Shown: positions 24,641 to 34,867 of the stretch, in pieces
How the letters are laid out: every line of letters starts with the position of its first letter
How positions within the stretch are numbered: the stretch's first letter is position 1
Assembly (NCBI RefSeq): GCF_000590925.1
Contig: NZ_CP004372.1
Coordinates: forward strand, 2,709,001-2,773,000
DNA: 64,000 nt
Direction: 5' to 3'
Origin: Roseibacterium elongatum DSM 19469
Lineage (GTDB): Bacteria > Pseudomonadota > Alphaproteobacteria > Rhodobacterales > Rhodobacteraceae
Translations under genes and position numbers: made by a program
The notes under the pieces: generated by a model
Databases searched by the model: none
Seen by the model: the letters and a program-made list of their open reading frames with translations, nothing else
What the model was told of the DNA's origin: nothing

Positions 24641-25172
24641 GCGCATCCATCAGGCCCGCGACATCCGGCACGCTGTGATAGTAGCCCAACAGCGAGGCCT
24701 CGGCGAACCCTTCGGCGACGACATGGTCCAAAAGACTGCGCATCGGGTCCCAATAGCCTTCGGTATCCAGCAGGTAGACGGGTTTTTCGTGCAGGCCCAG
24801 TTGCCGCCACGTCAAAACCTCGAAAAACTCGTCAAGGCTGCCCGCGCCACCGGGCAGCATCACGATGGCGTCGGAATTCATGAACATGACCTTCTTGCGC
24901 TCGTGCATCGTCTCGGTGACGATGAAGCTGGTCAGATCGCGTTTGCCGACCTCGAGGCTGAGCAGATGGGTGGGGATGACGCCGAATGTTTCGCCACCCG
25001 CCGCCTGCGCGGCACGGGCCACCGCGCCCATCAGCCCGACATCGCCCGCCCCGTAGACCAGCCGCATGCCGGCCCCGGCAAGGGCATGGCCCAGATCGGT
25101 TGCGGCCTGCAGGAACGCCGGACGGCGACCGGCACGCGAGCCACAATAGACACAGACGGAAAAGCTCGACAT
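24615..25172 (-). CDS. LOG-family protein (Rossman fold nucleotide hydrolase)
   Basis: 185 residues from ATG 25172. SVCVYCGSRAG at the start, GLMGAVARAAQAAGG, and the family motif PGGAGSLDEFFEVLTWRQLG near residue 100 (canonical PGGxGTxxE with Ser for Thr). Members hydrolyse nucleoside 5'-monophosphates such as cytokinin ribotides or AMP. A five-residue longer start at 25187 is possible. Converges with rarD with overlapping ends. Confidence 0.9.
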   Translation of the reverse strand: MSSFSVCVYCGSRAGRRPAFLQAATDLGHALAGAGMRLVYGAGDVGLMGAVARAAQAAGGETFGVIPTHLLSLEVGKRDLTSFIVTETMHERKKVMFMNSDAIVMLPGGAGSLDEFFEVLTWRQLGLHEKPVYLLDTEGYWDPMRSLLDHVVAEGFAEASLLGYYHSVPDVAGLMDALSAVRAPA

Positions 25173-25282
25173 CGGGCCACCTTGCACTCGGACGGTTTTT
25201 CAGCCCTGATACCTGTGAAGCAAGGGCCGCTCAAGCCATTGGGACATGGCCGGGCGACTGGGAGTGGGAAAGGGGCAGGCCG

Positions 25283-26525
25283 ATGAAACTCGGCGCCATT
25301 TTCGGCAACAGCACACCCGCCGTCGGCGCGGCCGCCGGCGGCGTGATCGTGGTGGTGGGCGCCGTGGTCGGCTATACGCTGTTGCGCGAGGATCCGGCCC
25401 AACCCGGCCCCGAGGCCGCCCCGGAAACGGTCGTGTCCGCCGAGGTGTCCGACAGTCCCGCGCCGATCGCCGACCCCCAGGACCCGCCCCCGCCAGAGGC
25501 GGTCGCGAGCGCCCCCACCGCCGCCCCCCAACCTGAGCCCGAGGCCGAGATTCCCGAAGCGCCGATCTATCGGCCGCCCAGTTTCGATCAGGTGCGGGTC
25601 GCCCCGGACGGAAACACGGTGATCGCCGGCCGCGCGCCCGCCCGGTCCGAGATCGAGGTCAGGCTGGATGGGGCTGCGGTGTCGGCCACGCGCGCCGACG
25701 GCGCCGGCGCCTTCGCCGCCCTGCTGAGCCTGCCGCCCTCGGATCAGCCGCGCATCCTGACGCTGGTTGCGCGCATCGACGGGCAGGAAATTGCGGGCGC
25801 GGACCAGGTCATCGTCGCCCCCTTCTCGGCGCCCGAGGCCATCGCGGCCGCCGACCTGCCCGCGGACGCCCCGCCGGCACGCCGAAGTCTCGGACACCCC
25901 GGTCGCGCCCGCCAGCGTGCCCCCCACCGCGCCGGCCGAGGCCACGCCGACCGCGCCTGCGGCCCCTGCCGTGGTGATCGCGGGTCCGGATGGGCTTCGC
26001 ATCAGCCGCGGGGGGCCACAGCCGCCCGATGCGCAGACCGACATCCAGATCGATGCGATCTCTTACGACACCGAAGGCGCGGTGTTCGTTTCGGGGCGGG
26101 GGACGCAAGCGGCCGAGCTGCGCGTCTACCTCAACAATCAACCCATCCGCATGGGCGAGATCGGGCCGGGCGGCACTTGGTCGCTGGCGCTGCCCGATGT
26201 CGATCCGGGCACCTATACCTTGCGCGTGACGCAGCTTGGACCCGAGGGCGAGGTCGCCTCCGAGACCGAGACGCCCTTTCTGCGCGAAGACCCCGCGCGG
26301 GTGGCACAGGCCCCGACCGCAGAGGATGGGGTCTCCGTCATCACCGTTCAGCCGGGATTCACGCTTTGGGGGATTGCCGAGGCGAATTTCGGCGAAGGGC
26401 TGGCCTATGTGCAGATCTTCGAGGAAAACCGCGACCAGATCCGCGACCCGCACTGGATCTTTCCCGGCCAGATCTTTCGCCTGCCCGATCTGCCCGGGGC
26501 CGAGGACCCGGCTCAGGCGCAGTGA
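25283..26525 (+). CDS. Envelope LysM-domain protein (frameshifted)
   Basis: About 413 codons. One membrane helix near residues 11-33 (AAAGGVIVVVGAVVGYTLL), a Pro/Ala/Glu-rich linker, two Ig-like beta domains (near 105-185 and 250-330), and a C-terminal LysM (VQPGFTLWGIAEANFGEGLAYVQIF) that binds peptidoglycan. The reading frame shifts by one base around 25878-25882 in the low-complexity linker; one extra C would explain it. The layout suits a periplasmic cell-wall-binding protein anchored in the inner membrane. Confidence 0.85.
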
Positions 26526-26596
26526 GCGCGCGGGCTTGCTGGCCTTTTCCGTGGCGGGGTCCTAGGGTGCAGCGCCAGCGCTCAGGACCATAGATC

Positions 26597-28499
26597 ATGC
26601 CAGCCGACAAACCCGCCCCGTCCGGGGCCTATCCAGCCGCCGCCATCGCAGACACGCCCGCCGCAGACACGCCCGCCGCAAACACGCCGCCCCCCAGCGT
26701 CGAGGAGGACGAGCGCCGCTCGGGTCTGCGCACGATCCGCAAGGTCGCGCCGTATCTCTGGCCGCAGGACAAGGCGTGGGTCAAACGCCGCGTCGTGATC
26801 GCGCTGGTCATGCTGGCGCTGGCCAAGATCGTGACCGTGGCCACACCGTTCCTCTACAAGGCGGCGGTCGATGTGCTGGCCGGCGAGGCGGGCACGGATG
26901 CGGGGATGATGCTGGCGATCGGCGCGGTTGGTCTGACCGTGGCCTATGGGTTCGCGCGCCTCGCCAATGTCGGGTTTCAGCAGCTGCGTGACGCGGTCTT
27001 TGCCCGCGTCGCGCAACGCGCGCTGCGGCAACTGGCACTGGAGACGTTTCAACATATCCACGCGCTCAGCCTGCGCTACCACATCACGCGCAAGACGGGC
27101 GGCCTGAGCCGGATCATCGAGCGCGGCGTGAAAGGGGTCGAGTTCCTGCTGCGCTTCCTGCTGTTCTCGGTCGGGCCGCTGATCCTGGAACTGCTGTTGA
27201 CCGGCATCATCCTGGCCGTTGTGTTCGACATCAGCTACCTGCTGGTGCTGGCCGTGACGATCGCCCTTTACATCGCCTTCACCTTCAAGGTGACCGAGTG
27301 GCGGGTGAAGATCCGGCGCGAGATGAACCGGCAGGATACCGACGCCAACCAGAAGGCCATCGACAGCCTGCTGAATTTCGAGACGGTCAAGTATTTCGGG
27401 GCCGAGCGCCGCGAGGCCGAGCGCTATGATCGCGCCATGGCGGGCTACGAGGATGCCGCCATCCGCACCTCGCTGTCGCTGGCGCTGTTGAATTTCGGCC
27501 AGTCTCTGATCATCACGGCGGGGCTGGTGATCGTGATGGTGATGGCGGCCCTGGGGGTGCAGTCGGGCGATCTGACCGTGGGCGATTTCGTCATGGTCAA
27601 TGCCTACATGATCCAGATCACCATGCCGTTGAACTTTCTCGGCACGGTCTATCGCGAGATTCGCCAGAGCCTGGTCGATATGGGCGAGATGTTCGACCTG
27701 CTGGAGCAGCCCACCGAGGTCGCGGATGCGCCCGGGGCGCCCGATCTGGCCGTCACGGGCGGCGAGGTCACCTTCGATGACGTGCGATTTGCCTATGACA
27801 CCGAACGCGCGATCCTCAAGGGGATCTCGTTTCGCGTCGCGCCGGGCGAGACAGTGGCCCTTGTCGGGCCGTCGGGCTCGGGCAAATCGACGATCGGGCG
27901 GTCTTTTGTTCCGCTTTTACGACGTGCGCGGAGGGGCCATCCGCATCGACGGTCAGGACCTGCGCGACATCACCCAGGCCAGCCTGCACGACGCCATCGG
28001 CGTGGTGCCGCAGGACACGGTGCTGTTCAACGACACCATTCGCTACAACATCGCCTATGGCCGCCCCGAGGCGGAGGATGCGCAGATCGTCGCCGCCGCG
28101 AAGGCCGCCAAGATCCACGAATTCATCCTCGGCCTGCCGGATGGGTATGACACGGTCGTGGGCGAACGCGGTCTGAAACTGTCCGGCGGCGAGAAGCAGC
28201 GCGTGGGCATCGCGCGCACGTTGCTGAAGGATCCGCCGATCCTGCTGCTCGACGAGGCGACCAGCGCGCTGGATACCGAAACCGAGCGCGACATCCAGTC
28301 GGAGCTGCGCATGATGGGGCAGGGGCGATCCGTCATCACCATCGCGCACCGGCTGTCGACCATCGTCGATGCCGACAGGATCCTGGTGCTGGAGGCGGGC
28401 GAGATTGTCGAGCAGGGCACCCATGGCGATCTGCTGGGTGCGGGCGGGCGCTATGCCAGCCTGTGGGCGCGGCAGATGGCGGGCGACGATTTCGACTGA
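26597..28499 (+). CDS. atm1: Atm1-type ABC exporter (frameshifted)
   Basis: About 634 codons. A variable N-terminus (to about 40) is followed by a six-helix membrane domain (about 60-370) and an ATPase domain: Walker [10 protein letters not shown], signature LSGGEKQR, Walker [13 protein letters not shown]. The half-transporter resembles mitochondrial Atm1/ABCB7 and bacterial homologues exporting glutathione persulfide or metal conjugates ([18 protein letters not shown] is the characteristic loop). The frame shifts just after Walker A at 27900-27905; removing one base restores LLFRFYDV. Probably intact in vivo. Confidence 0.9.
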
Positions 28500-28531
28500 G
28501 GGATTGCGCCGGCTTTGCCGCCGCCGGGGCG

Positions 28532-28600
28532 AGCGCCTCGGGGGGCCTTGAGCCCCCCTCGGCGCTGGTGCCTCCGGCGGGAGTTTTTCAACCAAGATGA
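28532..28600. terminator. GC-rich hairpin and Rhodobacteraceae-type intergenic motif
   Basis: A GC-rich imperfect hairpin (28532-28566, GCGCC...GGGGGGC / GCCCCCC...GGCGC) is followed by CCTCCGGCGGGAGTTTTT at 28571-28588, itself a hairpin with a T-run. The latter resembles a motif frequent at gene ends in this family, from memory. It probably terminates atm1 and may act in both directions. Confidence 0.6.
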
Positions 28601-28622
28601 AGGGGCAATGTGGTCCCCGGCC

Positions 28623-31600
28623 TCATTCCGCCGCGCGCAAGGGGGGATGCGGCGGTGTGTTCGGGTCATCGGCATCATCGCTATCGGGCCGGGGCGCGGG
28701 GTCGTGCGCCGGCGGCTCGGGAGGGGTAAACCCTGGGTCGGCGGGGTCGGTCGGGACCTCGGGGGCGGGATCGTCGAGGCGGGGCAGGTCGGGCTGTTCG
28801 TCCCAGTAGATCATCGGATCGTGGGTGCGCCGTGCCGCGCGGGCCAGCGCCCAATCCTGGGCGCGTTGGCTCATGCGGCGGGCCCCCAGGCGCGCAAGGG
28901 CCCGGCCGATCCAGCCCATGATCGTGCCCGACCAGACCCGCAGCGCCAGAAGCGAGGGGGTGAAGACGAGCGTCAGGACCGTGGCGATGCCAAGGCCGAA
29001 CACCACGGCCGTGGCCAGTTGCTTCCACCACAGCGCGGTGGGGCTGTCGATGGTGTAGCCACCGCCCGCGAAATCGAGCGAGACACCGAACATCATCGGG
29101 GCCAGGCCCGCCATCGTGGTGATCGTGGTCAGAAGGACGGGGCGGATGCGGGCCTCGGCCGTGCGGGTGATCGCCTCGAGCCTTGGCATGTAGCGGGCGT
29201 ATTCCTGGTAGGTGTCGATCAGCACGATATTGTTGTTCACCACGATCCCGGCCAGTGCCACGATCCCGGTGCCGGTCATGATGATCGAGAAGGTCTGATC
29301 CATGACCAGCATGCCGATCAGGACGCCCGTGGTGGACAGCACCACGGCCAAAAGCACCAGCACCGAGTTGTAGACCGAGTTGAACTGTGCCAGCAGGATG
29401 ATGAACATCAGCCCCAGGGCCGCGCCGAAGGCCTGCCCGAGGAAGGCCTGGCTTTCGGCCTGATCCTCCTGATCGCCGGCCCATTCCCATTCGACCGAAG
29501 CCGGCAGCGGCGACTCGGCCTCGAGCCATTCGGTGATGCGCTCGATCCGTTCATTGGCGGTCACGGGAACGAGGCTGAGTGTGCCATCCTCGAGACCGGC
29601 GGCCACCGTGTCGGCGGTCACACCCGTCTCCATCAGCAGGTGGATCTGCCAGCCCGTGTCGTTGAAGGTGAAATCGGCGCCGCCCGCCACCGTGGGATCG
29701 GCGCTGTCACGCAGATAGGCGACGGTCTGCCCCTCGGCGTCGGTGGCGCGCACCATTGCGGCCAGGACATCGGCCTTGACCTCGAAGACGCGAGACTGGT
29801 CGACGCGGTTGATTTCGGCCAGTTGCGGGGCCGGGGTGTAGCTGACGAAATTCGACAGGGGCACCAGCCCGTCCATGGTGCGCACGCGCATCGTGTCGAG
29901 CGTCGAGAGAACCCGCGCCTCGTCGGGGAAGCGGACGCGAATGTCGATCTCCTCGTCCGAGGAGGGAACGCGCATCGTGTCGAGCAGGATGCCGCGTGTC
30001 ACAAGCTGCACCATCGCGCCCACGGTCGCCACATCGGCGCCGAACCGGCCTGCGGCCTCGACATCGACATCGATCTGCCAGTCGATGCCGGGCAGGGGCA
30101 GCGTGTCCTCGATCAGGGTCAGGCCGGGGCGGGTTTCGAAATGGGCGCGGACGATCCGGGTGGCGGCCTGCAACTCGTCCCAGTTGTCGCCGGACAGGCG
30201 CAGGTCGACGGGCTTGCCGCTGGCCGGGCCGTTGGCCTGGCTGAAGATCTCGACCTCGATGCCGGGAATGCGGTCCAGCCGGGTTTGCAGCCTGTCGAGG
30301 ATCAGGTCGCCATCGGCCCGTTCGCCCCAGGGTTCGAGATCGACCTGCACCTGGCCGATCGTGTCGGCCGGGGCCGAGGCGCCGCCGGTGTTGTTGTTCA
30401 GCCCGCCATCGCCGGCAAAAGCAAAGACGTCGCGGATGCCCGGCGTGCCCAGAACCTCGCGTTCGACCAGGCCGACGAGGTGATCCTGTTCATCGACCGA
30501 CAGGTTGCCGCGGGCGCGCACATAGACGATGGCGTTCTCCGGCTCGGTCTCGACGAAGAACTCGACGCCGTTGTTGTTCTCGCCGAAATAGCTGAAGACC
30601 GTGATGACAAAGGCCCCGACCGCCGCGATCATGACCAGCGGCATCACCGGGTTGCCGACGATGGCGTGGATCAGCCAGCCAAAGGGCGAGCGTCGGTAGC
30701 CCGCCTGCACCTTGCGCTGGCGGGCGGGCCGCTGGATCGAGCCCAGCACGACGGACATCGTCGCGGACAGCAGGACGAAGGCGATCATGCCGGGCGCCAT
30801 GGTCATCACTGCGGCCGTGCCCGGGGGGAACCAGGCCTGGCCGTTGATCGTCAGCAGGGCCGCCTGAAACAGCCCGTAGGCCAGCACGATGGCCAGACCC
30901 ACCCGCAACAGGTAGACCGGAACCAGGCGCTTGAGCGCGGCCGAGCCGCTCTCGACCACGCGCGAGAAGCGTGCCGCGACCCCGCCCAGAACCGGCAGAT
31001 AGATCAGCGCCACGATCAGCGAGGCCGACAGAACGAAGATCAGCGTGACCGGCAGCATGCCCATGAACTCGCCCGGCACGCCGGGCCAGAACAGCATCGG
31101 AAGGAACGCGCAGAGCGTCGTCGCGGTCGAGGACACGACCGGCCAGAACATGCGCTTGGCCGCGTCGGTATAGGCCTGCATCGGGCGGGCGCCGGCCTGC
31201 AGCCGCTTGTCGGCGTATTCCACCACCACGATGGCGCCATCGACCAGCATGCCCACGGCCAGGATCAGGCCGAACATCACGATGTTCGACACGGGGATGC
31301 CCATGATCCCAAGCAGGATGAAGCAGAGCAGGAACGAGGTCGGGATGGCAAAGCCCACCAGCAGCGCCGAGCGCGTCCCGAGCGAGGCCAGCACCACGAT
31401 CATCACCAGCGCGATGGCGGTCAGGACCGACCCTTCGAGCTGGCGCACCATGCCGTCGACCTGCACGGATTGATCGAGCGTCGTGTCCACACGCACCGAG
31501 TCGCGCAATTCCTGCGGCCAGGTGGCGCGCACCTCTTCGACCGTCTGGCGCACCAGATCGGCGGTATCCATGATGTTGAAGCCCAGCCGCTTGACGACCT

Positions 31601-32444
31601 GCAATGCGATCGTCGGCTCGCCATTGAAGCGCGCGGTGCCGCTGCGATCCTGATAGGTCAGGCGGATTTCGGCCAGATCGCCCAGGGTCACGACCCTGTC
31701 GCCATCCACGCTGATGACCAGGTTGTAGACATCCTCGGCGCTGTCGAAACTGGAGGGGATCTTGACCGAGATCGCGCCGCCCTCGGTCTCGACCTCGCCC
31801 GCGGCGATCAACTGGTTGTTGTTGACCACCGCATTGATCAGGTCGCCAGCGGTGACGTCATAGGCCTCCAGCGCGATGGGGTCGATGATGACCTCGAGCA
31901 TCTCGTCCCGGCTCCCGGCCAGACCGGCCTCGAGCACGGGGGTCAGCGTCTCGAGCGCATCCTGCATGTCCTGGGCCAGGCGGATCAGCGTGCGTTCGGG
32001 CGCGTCGCCCGACAGCGCCACGACGATGATCGGAAACTCGGAGAAGTTGATTTCGTTGATCGAATAGCTTTCGGCGCCTTCGGGAAACTGCGCCTCGGCG
32101 CGGCCCATGGCGTCGCGCACATCGGCGATGGTCGCGCCCTTGTCCCAGCCGAACTCGAACTCGAGGAACAAACCGGCAAACCCTTCGGCGGCGGTCGCGG
32201 TGATCGTGGTCAGCCCGTCGAGATCCTGGAACTCCGACTCCATCGGGCGCACCAGCAGACGCTCGCTGTCCTCGGCCGAGATGCCGCGAAAGGGGACCGA
32301 GACGAAGAGCCCAGGAATGTCGATGTCGGGCTCGCCTTCCTTGGGCAGGCCGACATAGGCGGCGGTGCCCACGACCAGCGACAGAACCACAAAGGCCACG
32401 ACCATGCGCGCACGGCTGGCTGCCCAGTCAATGATGCCCGTCAT
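28623..32444 (-). CDS. RND-family efflux permease
   Basis: 1273 residues, longer than the usual 1020-1050. Two repeats of one helix, a large periplasmic loop and five more helices; SVPFRGISAEDSERLLVRPME is the porter-domain opening, and GMLVDGAIVVVE with its second-half equivalent GIVVNNNIVLID are the RND helix-4/10 motifs. The extra length includes a C-terminal Pro/Asp-rich cytoplasmic tail of about 70 residues. It works with the adaptor encoded just upstream (four-base overlap). Substrate unknown; no outer-membrane channel gene is nearby. Confidence 0.93.
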   Translation of the reverse strand: MTGIIDWAASRARMVVAFVVLSLVVGTAAYVGLPKEGEPDIDIPGLFVSVPFRGISAEDSERLLVRPMESEFQDLDGLTTITATAAEGFAGLFLEFEFGWDKGATIADVRDAMGRAEAQFPEGAESYSINEINFSEFPIIVVALSGDAPERTLIRLAQDMQDALETLTPVLEAGLAGSRDEMLEVIIDPIALEAYDVTAGDLINAVVNNNQLIAAGEVETEGGAISVKIPSSFDSAEDVYNLVISVDGDRVVTLGDLAEIRLTYQDRSGTARFNGEPTIALQVVKRLGFNIMDTADLVRQTVEEVRATWPQELRDSVRVDTTLDQSVQVDGMVRQLEGSVLTAIALVMIVVLASLGTRSALLVGFAIPTSFLLCFILLGIMGIPVSNIVMFGLILAVGMLVDGAIVVVEYADKRLQAGARPMQAYTDAAKRMFWPVVSSTATTLCAFLPMLFWPGVPGEFMGMLPVTLIFVLSASLIVALIYLPVLGGVAARFSRVVESGSAALKRLVPVYLLRVGLAIVLAYGLFQAALLTINGQAWFPPGTAAVMTMAPGMIAFVLLSATMSVVLGSIQRPARQRKVQAGYRRSPFGWLIHAIVGNPVMPLVMIAAVGAFVITVFSYFGENNNGVEFFVETEPENAIVYVRARGNLSVDEQDHLVGLVEREVLGTPGIRDVFAFAGDGGLNNNTGGASAPADTIGQVQVDLEPWGERADGDLILDRLQTRLDRIPGIEVEIFSQANGPASGKPVDLRLSGDNWDELQAATRIVRAHFETRPGLTLIEDTLPLPGIDWQIDVDVEAAGRFGADVATVGAMVQLVTRGILLDTMRVPSSDEEIDIRVRFPDEARVLSTLDTMRVRTMDGLVPLSNFVSYTPAPQLAEINRVDQSRVFEVKADVLAAMVRATDAEGQTVAYLRDSADPTVAGGADFTFNDTGWQIHLLMETGVTADTVAAGLEDGTLSLVPVTANERIERITEWLEAESPLPASVEWEWAGDQEDQAESQAFLGQAFGAALGLMFIILLAQFNSVYNSVLVLLAVVLSTTGVLIGMLVMDQTFSIIMTGTGIVALAGIVVNNNIVLIDTYQEYARYMPRLEAITRTAEARIRPVLLTTITTMAGLAPMMFGVSLDFAGGGYTIDSPTALWWKQLATAVVFGLGIATVLTLVFTPSLLALRVWSGTIMGWIGRALARLGARRMSQRAQDWALARAARRTHDPMIYWDEQPDLPRLDDPAPEVPTDPADPGFTPPEPPAHDPAPRPDSDDADDPNTPPHPPLRAAE

Positions 32445-33700
32445 TGCGTCAACTCCTCGTAGCTGACGCGCACCGCAACGCCTTCGGTCACGAATTCCTG
32501 CCCGACGGTGATCACATCGGCCTGCTCCGGCAGGCCGGACAGCCAGACGCCGTTGGCGGTGTCACGGATCATGCGCACGGGTACGAAATCGACCACGCCG
32601 TCGACCACGATGCGCACGCCCAGTTCGCCCGCATCGTTCAACGTCATGGCCGAAACGGGCAGCAGATGCGCGGGGGTTCCGGCGGTCTGGATCAGGATAT
32701 CGGCGGTCTGCCCGTCGCGAATGGCGATGTCGGGGTTGGGCACGGTCACCTCGACACGGAAGGTGCGCGTCCGCTCATCGGCCGACCGGCTGAGGAAGGT
32801 GACCTCGCCGCGCACCTCGCGCCCCGAGGCCAACCGCGCCCCGGCCATCGCCCCCGGTGTGATCCGGTCAACATCGGCCTCGGGCACGAAGCCCACGAGC
32901 TTCATCGGGTCGAGCTGGATCACCGTGGCGCAGAGGCTGCCGGGCTGCATCAGGCTCCCGAGTTCGGCGGTGTCCGACTCCAGGTAGCCCTCGAACGGCG
33001 CGCTGATGCGCAGGTTGGCGATCTCTTCCTCGGCCCCGGCCACGGCGGCCTCGCCCGAACGGATGGTCGACCGCGCCTGCGAGACCCCGGCCTCGGCGGC
33101 GGCGATGGCGGCCTCGGCGCTTTCGCGGGCGGCCTCGGCGCTGGCGGCGCGCGTTTCGCTGGCAAAGCCCGATGCGCTGAGGCGTGTGGCGGCATTGGCG
33201 TCGATCTCGGCGGCGGCCAGCTGCGCCCGCGCGCCGGCCAGTTGCGCCTCGGCCTCGGGCAGGCGCGCGCGCGCAGTGTCCAGCGCCGCCTGCGCCTCGG
33301 CCAACGCCGTCAGGCGCGTGCCGGGATCGATCTCGCACAGCAATTGCCCCGCCTCGACGAAGGCCCCGGCCCGGATCGGGTCGGAAATCACCCGGCCCGA
33401 GGTTTCGGCCGCCACGTCGACCTGTCGGATCGCCTCGGTCCGTCCGCGCAGGATGACGGCGTTCTCGGTGGTGCGGGCCTGCGACCGGCGCGCCGTGACA
33501 TGTACGCGCGTGTCGTCCTCTGCGGCCTCTGCGGCCTCTGCGCCCTCGGCGGCGGCAAGCTCGGCCTCGTCAACCGGCACGGCGGTCGTGGGGGCAGGGG
33601 CATAGCGCTGCGCGAACTCGATCAGCGTGGTGCGATCGAGGATGACGAAATACAGGGCAACGCAGACCAGCGCCGCGATCATCAGCGGAAAAGGTTTCAT
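32441..33700 (-). CDS. RND efflux periplasmic adaptor (membrane fusion protein)
   Basis: 419 residues. N-terminal membrane anchor (about 5-25), then lipoyl halves (VDVAAETSGRVISDPIRAGAFVEAGQLLCEID), a long Ala-rich coiled-coil hairpin (about 130-230), and beta-barrel domains. This matches the HlyD/AcrA adaptor plan. The start at 33700 has no strong ribosome-binding site. It leads the two-gene efflux operon; palindromes upstream may be its operator. Confidence 0.92.
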   Translation of the reverse strand: MKPFPLMIAALVCVALYFVILDRTTLIEFAQRYAPAPTTAVPVDEAELAAAEGAEAAEAAEDDTRVHVTARRSQARTTENAVILRGRTEAIRQVDVAAETSGRVISDPIRAGAFVEAGQLLCEIDPGTRLTALAEAQAALDTARARLPEAEAQLAGARAQLAAAEIDANAATRLSASGFASETRAASAEAARESAEAAIAAAEAGVSQARSTIRSGEAAVAGAEEEIANLRISAPFEGYLESDTAELGSLMQPGSLCATVIQLDPMKLVGFVPEADVDRITPGAMAGARLASGREVRGEVTFLSRSADERTRTFRVEVTVPNPDIAIRDGQTADILIQTAGTPAHLLPVSAMTLNDAGELGVRIVVDGVVDFVPVRMIRDTANGVWLSGLPEQADVITVGQEFVTEGVAVRVSYEELTQ

Positions 33701-34001
33701 ACGGGTTTACACGTCTTTCCCGGCGATTGCCGTCGCGCGCGGCGCAGGCGGGGCCGTTTTGGGGTATGAGTTGCTAGCAATACGCTGAACCAACCCGTTC
33801 AGATTAGTTTTTTCTGCGGCGCGGCGCAAGAAAGCCCGCCGTTGCTGACACGCGGCCGTGACACCGCTGTGACACCACGCGTTGCGGGGGCGACCGTGGG
33901 TCAGCATGCCGGCCGATGCGCCGGGCCGGGCCGTGGCCCTTGCGGCGCCCCCGCCGACCGCGCTATGGCATCGGCGCAAAGGGTTGAGGGGTGATCGGCA
34001 C
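33701..34001. other. Intergenic region between the RND operon and the YfgM-like gene
   Basis: About 300 bases, divergent promoters expected. Two palindromes lie at 33771-33780 and 33785-33802. No gene, RNA or EcfG box was seen. Confidence 0.6.
33771..33802. promoter_or_regulatory. Candidate TetR-type operator of the RND operon
   Basis: TTGCTAGCAA, a perfect ten-base palindrome (33771-33780), and CTGAAC-N6-GTTCAG (33785-33802). They lie 70-100 bases before the adaptor start, where a TetR-type repressor would act. No such regulator gene is present in the window. Confidence 0.5.
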
Positions 34002-34805
34002 ATGGCCAATACCGACAGTTTCATCGACGAGGTGTCAGAAGAGCTGCGCCGCGACCGGCTCTATGCCTTGTTTCGCCGGTGGGCGTGGCTGGCCGTCCTG
34101 ATCGTCGCCGTGCTGGTGGGCGGGGCGGCATGGCTGGAATGGCAGCGCGCGCAGGACCAGGCCCGCGCCGAGGCGTTCGGCAATGCGCTTCTGGCGGCGC
34201 TCGACGGCACCACGCCCGAGGCCCGGATCGCTGCCCTGGGGGCGGTCGAGGCGCCGGGCCCCGAGGGGGCTTTGCTGGTGGGTCTGCTGGCGGCGGGCGA
34301 GGCTGTGGCCGCCGACCCCGAGGCCGCGCGCGAGACCGCCGACACCCTGCGCCGCGCGGCCGCAGCGCCCGATGTGCCGCCGATCTACCGCGACCTGGCG
34401 ATCTACAAGGCGCATCTGCTCAGCCCGCAATCGCCTGCCGAGGCGCGGCTGGAACTGGGCGGTCTTGCCGAGCCGGGCCGTCCCTTCGCCGCGCTCGCCG
34501 AAGAGCAACTGGCCCTTCTGGATATCGCCGAGGGCGACATCGAGGCCGGGATCGACCGTTTGCGTGCGCTGGAAAACGCCGCCGCTGCGACACCGGGCTT
34601 GCAACAACGGGCCGCACAGTTGATTGTGGCGCTCGAAACCGGGGCGCGCCTTGTCGATACGGCACCCGAGGCGGCCCCGGAGTTGCCACAGGAGACGGCA
34701 CCCGAGGCCGAAGCGGCGCCCGGCCAGGCCGACCCGGCCGAAGGAGCGCCCACCCAGGGGGCTGACGAGGCAGCCGACGAGGAGGCCACTGCGCCCGAGA
34801 ACTGA
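34002..34805 (+). CDS. YfgM-like TPR membrane protein
   Basis: 267 residues. Cytoplasmic N-terminus (MANTDSFIDEVSEELRRDRL), one helix (about 27-45), then a periplasmic TPR-like region (about 55-215) and a Glu/Ala/Pro-rich tail. The pattern fits the tetratricopeptide-like YfgM family, a chaperone associated with the Sec translocon. It directly precedes bamB, the standard arrangement. Confidence 0.85.
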   Translation: MANTDSFIDEVSEELRRDRLYALFRRWAWLAVLIVAVLVGGAAWLEWQRAQDQARAEAFGNALLAALDGTTPEARIAALGAVEAPGPEGALLVGLLAAGEAVAADPEAARETADTLRRAAAAPDVPPIYRDLAIYKAHLLSPQSPAEARLELGGLAEPGRPFAALAEEQLALLDIAEGDIEAGIDRLRALENAAAATPGLQQRAAQLIVALETGARLVDTAPEAAPELPQETAPEAEAAPGQADPAEGAPTQGADEAADEEATAPEN

Positions 34806-34867
34806 ACCGCGTCTGCTGTTACGGCACGCGCGGCCAAAACGGACGGAAGACAGGAAGACCCGACAGA

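Noticed and set aside
28515-32462. A 1315-codon open frame on the forward strand opposite the RND permease
   Set aside because: It is the antisense shadow of a high-GC gene: composition is His/Gln/Arg-rich and no domain is recognisable, while the reverse strand encodes a complete RND permease.
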